Source: Pythium myriotylum (taxonomy: Eukaryota > Oomycota > Peronosporomycetes > Pythiales > Pythiaceae). Taken from it: a stretch of DNA of 64,000 nt. The stretch is from positions 2,108,001-2,172,000 of the forward strand of contig JALJCQ010000003.1 in the NCBI GenBank assembly GCA_023091665.1, in the 5' to 3' direction. Shown here one piece after another: positions 38,941 through 46,974 of the stretch (position 1 is its first letter; each line of letters opens with the position of its first letter). The notes below the pieces were generated by a model. That model saw only the letters and a program-made list of their open reading frames with translations. It was not told the origin of the DNA and ran no database searches. The translations under genes were made by a program, and so were the position numbers.

Positions 38941-41868
38941 ATGAGGCAGCCACGCTCGAACAAGATTGACCGCTTATCGTCGGAGGATCGGCCATCAGAG
39001 TTCTTTGTCGCGGCCGAGACGCCAACACTCGGAGACCAAAATATGAGGTTCCAACGAGCAGTCACGATGGGCGACGCCAATGCGCAGATCGACTTCTTAG
39101 ACCCGTCGACACCCAAGATTGACCTCAAGTTACTCGCCAGGAAGCTCCTGTTTTACACAGCGACGACGTTGCTCTTCTATGGCGCCTTCACGATTGTCTT
39201 CTTCATCGGTATCCCTGTTGAGACCATCTACGAGTCTATTGGCACGTCCAAGAAAGCCGAAGATCGAGTCGAAACATTGAACACGTACTCGGGTTTGGCA
39301 GGCGCGTTTGTTGAAGTGCTCGTGGCAATGCACGTTGACAAGTTCATGCCAGTGCTCGACGTGTACGTCCACAACACGCTCTACTTCCTGAAAACAAATC
39401 GCTCGATACGAGACACCACGACAGGAAAGGCTGTCCAAGCTGGCAAGATCTCCAGGCGGCTTCATAGCGCAATCCTTTTTGCTTTTCCAATCGTGCTTGC
39501 GCTCGCGATGGGCAACAGTCTGCGTGGTCTCCAGGCCGGCCAGTCCAGTGACGGTTTCAAGCGCACGATGAACATCGACGACCTCAAGAAGGAGCAGCCG
39601 ACACTCGACCTGATCAAGGCTGCTGCAATCAAGAAGAATGGCAACGTGACGACGCTGCCCGGTGTCAAAGGCCCCAGCTCCAGCGAAACGATTCTTAAGA
39701 ACGCCATCCGAGAACAGTCGGTGCCGTTCACCTTCTACGCGAAGAGCCCGTGCGCGAGTGCCGCAACTGGCAACGACACCGACGAGGCTAAACATAATTT
39801 GTACGTCAAGACTGAAGGCTCCTTTCAGATTAACGTCCACGACCTGGACAGCACCTCAGTGACGTATGGCTTCGTGCCTCAAGAGTGGAACGGGGAGGCC
39901 ATTCCATACGGTCTTTCGCCTACGAGCTCCTGGTCGATCACCTATAAAGAGGTGCAAGATGCCCGAAAGGCAAACAAGACGTTGCCTGTTCCCTCAGACT
40001 TCTCTCTGAGTACCGTGTACGAGATGATTGTCCAGGGCAAGATCCTCATCGAGCGAGCTGAGGGAGATGCAAAGACAGACACTTACCCATGCTGGTGGAC
40101 GGACAATCGCACGGAACTAGACGGACTTGACGACGCAAGCTCGACTGGAAACTCTACAGCGGAAACTACAACCAAGCCGACTACCACTACGAAGCCAGCG
40201 AAGGCCGTGAAACGCAGTGGGGCATCATTCCTGCCCAAGCACGTTGCAGTGCATGTCGACAAGTTCGTGAGGCAGCGTCGACTCGCGTCGTCGGATGCGT
40301 CCACTGACGACGGATCAGAGGATGATTATGAAGATGCGCCTGACACGACTAACCAGTGGATTTATGACGAGAATGATGTCCGCCAGTGCGAGGGTGCCGT
40401 CTCGTCTCTTTTCGATATGTTCGACTTCGACGACCCAGCCTACCACACGACCGAGAACCTCGTGCTTGACACGGCCTTCATCATCAACAAGACCCTCGGT
40501 AACCTTTCACTGGAAGAGACGACGATCATGCTCGAGAAGTACGACCTCACTTCACAGATCCACCTCGAAGCCATTCGGATTGACATCCCTGTCGACGCGA
40601 ACGTGACCTATGGTAAAATGTTCGTTTGCCCCGCAGGTGACTGTGACCCAATTTATTCGTACGAAGAGCTGCAGCAGACGTTCTGTGGTAGCAATGGCTG
40701 CGCGTTTCTCGATAACTCCAACACCATGATGATGCAGAAGCAGGTCGGCGTCGTACCCTACGTGGTGAACTGCTCGCTGGATGTCAAGCACGTGCAGTAC
40801 AGTTCCGACTTTCGCGGATTCTTCCCGACCGACTGCAAGAAGGTACCGAACGCGGCGCTAATTTATGGCATCGGATCATACATCACGGGCGATGAGTATG
40901 GAAGCAATAACACGAAGCTTGCGTCATACGCGCCGTACATCACGAATGCGCGACGCCACCTCCGTTTCACATTTGCCAAGGTCACGTGGACGACCGAGAA
41001 CCTGGCTGAACGATTTAACGCCAACTGTGGTGATGGCAAGCAGCAAACCAAATGCACGGGACTCTGGTACCAGTTGCAGCCAAGTGGTCGCTTCCTCTTC
41101 GCTGGAGACGACGCGCTCCCGATGAAGAAGCTCCAAAAAGCTGACTTCCGCTCGCCGATCTCGCTCGTGCAGCTCAACTCGCCTAAGCTCTTTGTGGAGG
41201 AATTCAGCGACTCGATCACTTTGGAGCCCCTCACACCGAGCAATTTCAAGAAGGTCAAGTGGGACAAGACACCGGGCGTGAATGGATCGGCAGCGTCGGC
41301 CCTGCGCGGTGCCGAGTGCTCGATGCTCATTGACTCGTACTTGGGCCAGGTATCCAACAACAACTACGCGCTTGAGCAGCCGCTGCAGACCATGTACACG
41401 GCGTTCTTCTACTACTTCATGCAGAACGCAGCGGTGACACAGCTCAACGACACCAAACTTGCGCTCAACGGCACGACGAGCCTGAATCAGTCGACCATCG
41501 CACTCTCAAAGGCCGACAGTGACCGTCTCGGCAATGTCAAACTCAAGGGCGACAAGCAACGCCGTAGCATCCGCGTGTCGATCCCCCCAAGCTCGTTCAA
41601 GACCACACTCGGCGGCTGCTTCGTGATCTTCTTCATGACCATTGTGATCGTGCTTGTGCCAGCTCGCCGAGTCGAATACTTCGAGGAAGGGGCTAGTGCT
41701 GCACAAGAGTTCGTGGCTATGCGGAGCGACGAAGCATACCCCGACAGTGTCCACACGAAGAAGCTGCTCTTCCCGGCCACCGGCGAGGTCGTGGATTTCG
41801 ACGAGCTGGAGATTGAACGCATGGCGCTCGTCCACGAGACAGACAAGGGCCGCTTCGTCTTCCTCTAG
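38941..41868 (+). CDS. Group I large multi-pass membrane protein, copy 2
   Basis: 975 residues, ATG 38941. The N-terminal tail (1-62) includes RPSEFFVAAETPTLG. Hydrophobic segments are at about 69-92, 118-135 and 176-194. The long extracellular-type region contains YGFVPQEWN, a Thr/Lys/Pro linker (TTTTKPAKAVKRSG) and acidic stretch, FCGSNGCAFLD, FTFAKVTWTTENL and DFRSPISLVQLNSP, with several NxT/S sites. One membrane segment lies at about 890-907 and the ~65-residue cytosolic-type tail ends KGRFVFL. It is divergent from group II copy 2 and convergent with the ankyrin gene 276 bp downstream. The mirror copy at 54423-57347 has 974 residues. Function unknown; the topology resembles a membrane receptor or sensor. 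Confidence 0.87.
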   Translation: MRQPRSNKIDRLSSEDRPSEFFVAAETPTLGDQNMRFQRAVTMGDANAQIDFLDPSTPKIDLKLLARKLLFYTATTLLFYGAFTIVFFIGIPVETIYESIGTSKKAEDRVETLNTYSGLAGAFVEVLVAMHVDKFMPVLDVYVHNTLYFLKTNRSIRDTTTGKAVQAGKISRRLHSAILFAFPIVLALAMGNSLRGLQAGQSSDGFKRTMNIDDLKKEQPTLDLIKAAAIKKNGNVTTLPGVKGPSSSETILKNAIREQSVPFTFYAKSPCASAATGNDTDEAKHNLYVKTEGSFQINVHDLDSTSVTYGFVPQEWNGEAIPYGLSPTSSWSITYKEVQDARKANKTLPVPSDFSLSTVYEMIVQGKILIERAEGDAKTDTYPCWWTDNRTELDGLDDASSTGNSTAETTTKPTTTTKPAKAVKRSGASFLPKHVAVHVDKFVRQRRLASSDASTDDGSEDDYEDAPDTTNQWIYDENDVRQCEGAVSSLFDMFDFDDPAYHTTENLVLDTAFIINKTLGNLSLEETTIMLEKYDLTSQIHLEAIRIDIPVDANVTYGKMFVCPAGDCDPIYSYEELQQTFCGSNGCAFLDNSNTMMMQKQVGVVPYVVNCSLDVKHVQYSSDFRGFFPTDCKKVPNAALIYGIGSYITGDEYGSNNTKLASYAPYITNARRHLRFTFAKVTWTTENLAERFNANCGDGKQQTKCTGLWYQLQPSGRFLFAGDDALPMKKLQKADFRSPISLVQLNSPKLFVEEFSDSITLEPLTPSNFKKVKWDKTPGVNGSAASALRGAECSMLIDSYLGQVSNNNYALEQPLQTMYTAFFYYFMQNAAVTQLNDTKLALNGTTSLNQSTIALSKADSDRLGNVKLKGDKQRRSIRVSIPPSSFKTTLGGCFVIFFMTIVIVLVPARRVEYFEEGASAAQEFVAMRSDEAYPDSVHTKKLLFPATGEVVDFDELEIERMALVHETDKGRFVFL

Positions 41869-42144
41869 ACAAAGATGAGGCTAACTATTATGAATGAACT
41901 GTATTATCTATCTATCGCAGGCGTCGAGCGTTGGTAAAGCGCATGGATTTTCCTCGGATACGAGCAGTCAGAAGCAGTAGGTCTCTTGCGCTTCGTGCGC
42001 ATGTCAAGGACGGCAATAAATACGGTGGAATAAGGCGTGCTGGTGTGGTCATCGAGGAGCCTACAGTTGGTGCTGAGCGAATATATCAAAGAACACCACC
42101 AAGAACGGCACAAGAAGAGCGTGAGGACACGGGCGTTCTCCACT

Positions 42145-43749
42145 TCACGCAGGCGCCTTTGGTTGCGCGGCCGCTGCTTCGAGTTGTTGCTGAATGTACG
42201 TCGCCACAGGATCGCGGCGTCGATGAAGCATCCGCTTGGCCATGATCTCCCTCGCCCGCTCTCCTAACGGCAACTCCATCTCTTCGTGGAGGTACTTGAT
42301 CATGTCGACGCTGCGGTTCCTCATCGCGAACTCGATCGTTTCTTGAGCTCTCGAGTCTGGGATCTTGGCCCCGAGGTGGTGAAGTGAGACCAGGGCCTTG
42401 AGGTTGTCACGATAAACGGCGTCGCGAACCGTCTTGTCCAAGCACTCGTTGTCTATCTTACCCACGAAGCCGTTCTCGAGCAAGAAGACGTAAGAGTCGA
42501 TGTGCATCTTCTTCAGAAGGTTTGCTGGGTTGTGCACGTTACCAATGTGTCCTTTGTCGTGGAGATACCGTATAACTTCCACGTTGCCGCTCTCGGCAGC
42601 TTTACCAAACAACAGAGCACAGTGAGAATAATCGTAGCGGCAGTCCTCATAGAGATACTTGACGACCTCGAAGTGGCCTCCCGCTGCGGCCTTCATCAAT
42701 AGCGCTGCGGTGTCATTGGCGTTTTCGTGCAAGTAATCTTCATAGAGGTACTGAACAGCCTCGAGGTTTCCCGCACTAGCTGCTGCATCCATCAATGCCG
42801 TATTGGAGTACGTGTGGCAGTGCTCGCATAGGTACTTGAGAAGCTCCAGTTTGCCATTCGCCGCGACTAACTCGAGATCTCTCGTCGTGACACGCGCGTT
42901 TGTGTGGTCGAGGAGATGTTCTACAATCTCTTTGTGGCCATTTAATGCTGCCTCAGTAACCGCGGAAGTGGCGGCAGGACGGGCACAATGACGTGCAAGG
43001 AGCCGCACCATCTCAAAGCTCCCTTCTCCTGCGGCCGACTCGAGCGCTCTCGTGATATCGTCCTGGCTACCAACGCCATGCAGAAGAAGGTACTCGACGA
43101 CGTGCAACGCGCTGCCTTCCACTGCAGAGCAAATCACGTCATCGTCATCGCTTGTGAGCTTGTTCGTGTGTAAATAGTCGACGACATGGAGATGGCTGTA
43201 ATATGCGGCAGTCCGAAGCAGTCCATCGTGCAGCCTCTCGTCACGCTCATGCGTCGCGACAAGTGTCCTCAGCAAATCGAGGTTGCCCCATTCGACCAGC
43301 GCGCACAGAGTTTCATTCGTAGGCGTCACAAACTCTTCTGGGTATTTGTCAAGAAACCACCGAGCTGCCGCGTACATACCGCGATGGATCGCTTCACGGA
43401 AACTTCTGCTCCAGCAGGCGGCGTCAAAGCCAAATCGAGCAGAAAACCACTCGAGCGTCTCGATCCTTCCGATCCCAGCGATGGACGTCTGGATGTGGTG
43501 CTTCTCGAGTCTGCGATCAAAGAGGAGAAAGGTGCATAAACTGTCCACGACACACAAGTCACAGACGCGCACGACAACTTCGAGCAGAATGACCATTTCG
43601 TCCTGGATCCCAACGAAACGCGTCTTCTCTGCCTCTGCGAGCCTCGCTCTCCATTGCTCGTGGGCGACTTGAGGAACACCATGCTGGAATCGCGCGACGA
43701 CTCGAAGCAGGCATCGATTCGTCAACACTGAGACTGGTGCTGAGACCAT
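42145..43749 (-). CDS. Ankyrin-repeat protein, left copy
   Basis: 534 residues from ATG 43749 (MVSAPVSVLTNRCLL). About ten degenerate ankyrin repeats run from roughly residue 140 to 500, with typical helix pairs such as AALNGHKEIVEHLLDH, AAAGGHFEVVKYLYED and AAESGNVEVIRYLHDKGH. Such long ankyrin proteins of unknown partner are an expanded family in oomycetes. No signal peptide, kinase or other domain is seen. The right-arm copy at 52542-54146 differs by one residue (Arg510 here, Gln there). Protein binding is the expected role; the partner is not known, though constant linkage to a group I gene makes its cytosolic tail a possible one (inference). Confidence 0.9.
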   Translation of the reverse strand: MVSAPVSVLTNRCLLRVVARFQHGVPQVAHEQWRARLAEAEKTRFVGIQDEMVILLEVVVRVCDLCVVDSLCTFLLFDRRLEKHHIQTSIAGIGRIETLEWFSARFGFDAACWSRSFREAIHRGMYAAARWFLDKYPEEFVTPTNETLCALVEWGNLDLLRTLVATHERDERLHDGLLRTAAYYSHLHVVDYLHTNKLTSDDDDVICSAVEGSALHVVEYLLLHGVGSQDDITRALESAAGEGSFEMVRLLARHCARPAATSAVTEAALNGHKEIVEHLLDHTNARVTTRDLELVAANGKLELLKYLCEHCHTYSNTALMDAAASAGNLEAVQYLYEDYLHENANDTAALLMKAAAGGHFEVVKYLYEDCRYDYSHCALLFGKAAESGNVEVIRYLHDKGHIGNVHNPANLLKKMHIDSYVFLLENGFVGKIDNECLDKTVRDAVYRDNLKALVSLHHLGAKIPDSRAQETIEFAMRNRSVDMIKYLHEEMELPLGERAREIMAKRMLHRRRDPVATYIQQQLEAAAAQPKAPA

Positions 43750-44146
43750 CGCGTCTGGGGACAAGACGCTTTCGGTGCAGAAGTCGAGTTCAGTTGTGGC
43801 ACAGCTTCGACATACATCCTCACAGAGCTCCGATTGGTCTCGAGTTCTGCTTGTTGAATAATACCGGCCAGACTAATCTCGAGTCTCGGTGTTCACGTGG
43901 GTGAGTGTACAGAAAACTGAAGGTTCCATTGACGAAGCAAGGAATCGTCACAACGACGACAGCGCACCTCGTCGCAGTGCAGTGTCGATGAGCATCTCTC
44001 CCGACACCACGAAAAGGTCCCAGCAAAAGCATTTTTTTCCCCGGGGAGTCCATTGCAGCGTTGACAGGGATGATGATGATGAAGATGAAGTCTATTGAGC
44101 GCAATAAATGTACCCTATTAGCTGGAGCTCTGATGCAATCCTGGGC
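43750..44146. other. Upstream region of left ankyrin gene
   Basis: About 400 bp, shared in inverted form with 52230-52541, so it carries the ankyrin promoter. A GAT-type microsatellite lies near 44068-44090. No gene is seen. Confidence 0.5.
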
Positions 44147-44488
44147 TTACCGTGGGTCAACCTGGCTGGCTAACCAGGGCTGTAAGTCGGAGGCGGCGAG
44201 CTGAGGCAGGTCTGCAGTTGACAGGGATATACATGACTCCTTGACCGGCCCGTCGTCGTCGTGAACCCATACAATCCGAGCTGTCTCTTTCGTGAACTGA
44301 TCATCTACCTCCGAGTTGACGGAATGTGTGACCTCCAACTTGGACCTTTGGCGGTTGCCACCGACGACTGAGTCTGATGTCGTGGCCCCGGACGCTCTCC
44401 ACGCCGCTTCGCCACGAAAGATGAACTGTTTGGGCCGTTGAAGCCCACCGTCACCATTCCCCATATCAGGCTGGCTTAGTTCGAGCAT
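44147..44488 (-). CDS. Hypothetical 113-residue frame
   Basis: Open from ATG 44488 (MLELSQPDMGNGDGGLQRPK) to TGA 44147. It has no recognised domain; a region reading VNSEVDDQFTKETARIVWVH looks protein-like. The homologous stretch in the right arm (about 51917-52236) is broken by stops and frame changes, so this may be an intact ancestor or a relic itself. It starts 92 bp upstream of ISY1 on the opposite strand. Confidence 0.35.
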   Translation of the reverse strand: MLELSQPDMGNGDGGLQRPKQFIFRGEAAWRASGATTSDSVVGGNRQRSKLEVTHSVNSEVDDQFTKETARIVWVHDDDGPVKESCISLSTADLPQLAASDLQPWLASQVDPR

Positions 44489-44580
44489 CCCAAGCAACCT
44501 TCGCGCAACATTGGTGACCCTTCCACTCGCCCTGGGTTGCTCCAATACAATAAATTGCCTGCTGAGCAGCTCCAGCAAAG

Positions 44581-45364
44581 ATGGCGCGCAATGAAGAGAA
44601 GGCGCAGTCGCTGCTGAATCGGTGGACGTCGCTGAAGCAGGACTTCAACGAGACGTTCAAGAAGTGCGTACGCTCGTGTGGCACGCTCTCGCTCTCTCTG
44701 CTCTGCTCACCGTGTTGTGTCTCTCAGTCGGCGTCCGTACCTTTCGTCCGAGTGCGACAACATCCGCGACGCCGAGCGCTACCGCCGGCAGATCGTCAAG
44801 GAGATCTCCAAGAAAGTCGCCGACATCCAGAATGGTGAGCATCGAGGAGACCGCGGGCTTGGAGAGGTGGAGGCTGACGCGGTGGACTTGCATGTAGCTG
44901 GTCTGGGCGAGCACGTCATCCGCGACTTGAACGACGAGATCAACAAGCTCATCCGCGAAAAGTACCACTGGGAGAAGCGCATCGTGGAGCTGGGCGGCTC
45001 GGATTACACGCGCAGCCAGCCGCAGGCCTACGACGCGGACGGCGCCATCGTGCAAGGCACGAGAGGGTACCGATACTTTGGCGCGGCGAAGAATCTGCCT
45101 GGCGTGCGCGAGCTCTTTGAGAAAGAAGCGCCGCCGCCGCCTCGACGCACGAAAGAAGACATGCTCAAGCGGATCACACCCGACTACTACGGCTTCCGCG
45201 AGGACGAAGACCCCGCACTGCTGGAGGAGGAAGCGCTAGCTGAGGAGAGGTTACGCGCTCAAGCTATGCAGGAATGGGATGAGGCGGAGAAGACGCGACA
45301 AGCAGAGGTCGCAGCGTTGGTACGGAGGCTCGTGAAGTCCAGGTGCTGTACTGCGGGATATTGA
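44581..45364 (+). CDS. ISY1: Pre-mRNA-splicing factor ISY1
   Basis: join(44581..44663, 44728..44834, 44898..45364), 218 residues. Two GT-AG introns (64 and 63 nt) in phases 2 and 1 restore a continuous ISY1 protein. It starts MARNEEKAQSLLNRW and continues through RRPYLSSECDNIRDAERYRRQ, cut here, then DLNDEINKLIREKYHW, GYRYFGAAKNLPGVRELFE and the YYGF...DED block typical of the family. ISY1 is a component of the spliceosome (NineTeen/Prp19-associated) and acts in the nucleus around the catalytic steps and proofreading. The C-terminus after EWDEAEKTRQAEVAALV is poorly conserved, so the last residues could be affected by an unmodelled intron. It lies in the unique spacer of the large inverted repeat and is the best housekeeping anchor in the window. 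Confidence 0.93.
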
Positions 45365-46205
45365 TCCTGTTATGTGTGATTGCAGGGCGTGTCGACGAAA
45401 GATTAGAGTATTTCAAGTCAATACACACAGTTGAAAGTATGAGGCGAGAGGTTGGTGTTGAGGGCTTGATGTCGTAGACTTTGCGATGATCTGGGAGACC
45501 GTCGTAAAATGGACGATCACAGCAATCAAGCACATTGAGCGCTTCTTCGTTGTCCCCTGGAGGTTTCCAGAATTCACGGTGCTCGACCAGTAGCATCTCT
45601 TCCGCAGAGGGCTTTACGTCTCAACCACGTATCTGCTTCACATCTTCAGAGGTACTGCGAAGCGAGGCTCTGCTGCGGAACACCCGACAAGATCCGGTGT
45701 GCCAAGCCACACAATGATCTGAGTATGCTCGACGAGGATGCGATTCAGCTGCAGACCTGCGACTCCTACTCTTCACGCTGCATCTACACAAACCCCTTCA
45801 AGCTCAGTTCGTGATTGATGCACCACAGGACGCAGGACAGGACACAGGACCAGTAGGACAGTGCACCGGGACGACGTGGGACTACCTCCATTTGAAGGAG
45901 CAGATTCAGAAGAAACCGACCCGGTCACCTCCTCAAGAGTCGCGAGGCCTGCGCTCTTTCCTCGCTTCCTCCGACGCGGACGCGTAGGGAGGGAGTCCTG
46001 TTCGACTGCCGCAGACTCGTCCGAGAAGCTGCGAGAGGACCCAGTCGCCACCGTCATCAACTGCGAAACCTTCTCCCGACGCGTCGACTTCCAGTCGGAG
46101 CTCTTTGCAACCGGGCTCCATCGCATCGAACTCGTCGCCCACAGATCTCGCTCGCCCGGGTGCGTGGCGTTGCGCCATCGTGCTCCCCATCTCCCCCCGC
46201 ACCAA
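45365..46205 (-). pseudogene. Coding-like minus-strand frames, broken or spliced
   Basis: Two stretches look translated. The 5' one, from ATG near 46190 (MGSTMAQRHAPGRARS), uses gene-like codons through ELRLEVDASGEGFAVDDGGD and stops near 45933. The 3' one (about 45400-45690) reads TSEDVKQIRG, then a TGA, then DVKPSAEEMLLVEHREFWKP and on to DRPFYDGLPDHRKVYDIKP. An alternative frame between them is open at 45773-46100. I could not join them with convincing splice sites, so this is either an intron-rich gene or a decayed one. It is convergent with ISY1 and may overlap its 3' UTR. Other frames on both strands are also open here, so coding strand is uncertain. Confidence 0.35.
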
Positions 46206-46354
46206 ACTCCCCGATTTCTTCCTCCACGACTGTTTCCCCTCCCCACGCCGTGACCCTGCGAAACCTGCGCCAATATACTCTTTTTCTCACGCCAAAGACG
46301 AGCGCACAGGAGGCAGATACTTGCACATTCATTAGGCGCCTCGCGCTCGCGCGT

Positions 46355-46662
46355 CTAGCTGCGGAAGTGGCGGATCGGGTTGGCCTTCTGGTGCTTGCCG
46401 AGCTCGACCGAGGCCGCGGCCCAGTCCGCCGCCGTGGTGCGCGGCTCGCCGGGGAGCGCGCCGCCGTTGTCCTTGCCTACAGTGCGCACATGCCAAGAGG
46501 CATAACTTTGTCAATTCGGCGCCAATCGACGCGCGGATTTCACGCGCGCGTACCGGTGTAACGGAAGAAGGCGAAGACCGCGTAGGAGACGGCGACGGCG
46601 CCGCCGCCGATGACCGCGAAGGCCTGCTGCTTGGGCAGCGTCGTGCTGAGCTTGTACAACAT
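46355..46662 (-). CDS. Small single-pass membrane protein, 76 aa
   Basis: complement(join(46355..46476, 46554..46662)). A 77-nt GT-AG intron (phase 1) joins ...FFRYTG to KDNGGALPGEPRTT. The protein starts MLYKLSTTLPKQQ, has one hydrophobic segment at about residues 14-33 (AFAVIGGGAVAVSYAVFAFF) and a soluble tail ending HQKANPIRHFRS. Size, short basic N-terminus and single segment would fit a small mitochondrial inner-membrane subunit, but I do not recognise the family. The 5' flank holds CTCTCACTCGAGAATC, a possible initiator. Confidence 0.75.
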
Positions 46663-46974
46663 GGTGACCGGGGAGCGATTCTCGAGTGAGAGGCCCCGAG
46701 GGCTCGAGGGCTCCAAGAGTTGCAAAGACTCGCACCGCCAGAAGGAATGGCTCGGGATTATGACAGAAACGGTTAGCAGCAAAGACGCACACGGGATGCG
46801 GTTATGCGGAGAGGGGGAGTAGTGGACGGGTTTTTGGAGAGTTCGGAAATAGAAGGAGAGAGATGGTAGGTGGGAAGAGACAACATTCGGGGAACGTTCG
46901 GATGACATTCTCACGGGGTTATTTACGGTAATCAAAGTAAGATGTGACATGATACCGTGAGGTGGAGAGTGTGC
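46663..46974. promoter_or_regulatory. Promoter of the 76-aa gene and 3' flank of its neighbour
   Basis: 312 bp between the start of the small membrane protein gene and the stop of the next minus-strand gene. An initiator-like CTCACTCGAGAATC lies about 20-35 bp upstream of the ATG. Nothing else is seen. Confidence 0.4.

Larger units (their letters stand above)
35036..44515. repeat. Large inverted repeat, left arm (~9.5 kb)
   Basis: The reverse complement of this segment is found at about 51916-61165. Gene order is mirrored: group II, group I and ankyrin. Mirror sums are constant at 96291 from 41868 to 43764 (paired with 54423 and 52527) and shift by ~94 bp across the divergent promoter because of indels there. 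The outer end is marked by TCATGGGAAAATTCGA and its complement. The inner end lies just upstream of ISY1. Confidence 0.9.

Noticed and set aside
45861..46335. Plus-strand gene with exon 45861-46156 spliced to DERTGGRYLHIH
   Set aside because: The acceptor is weak and frames on both strands are open; minus-strand codon use in the 5' half is better.
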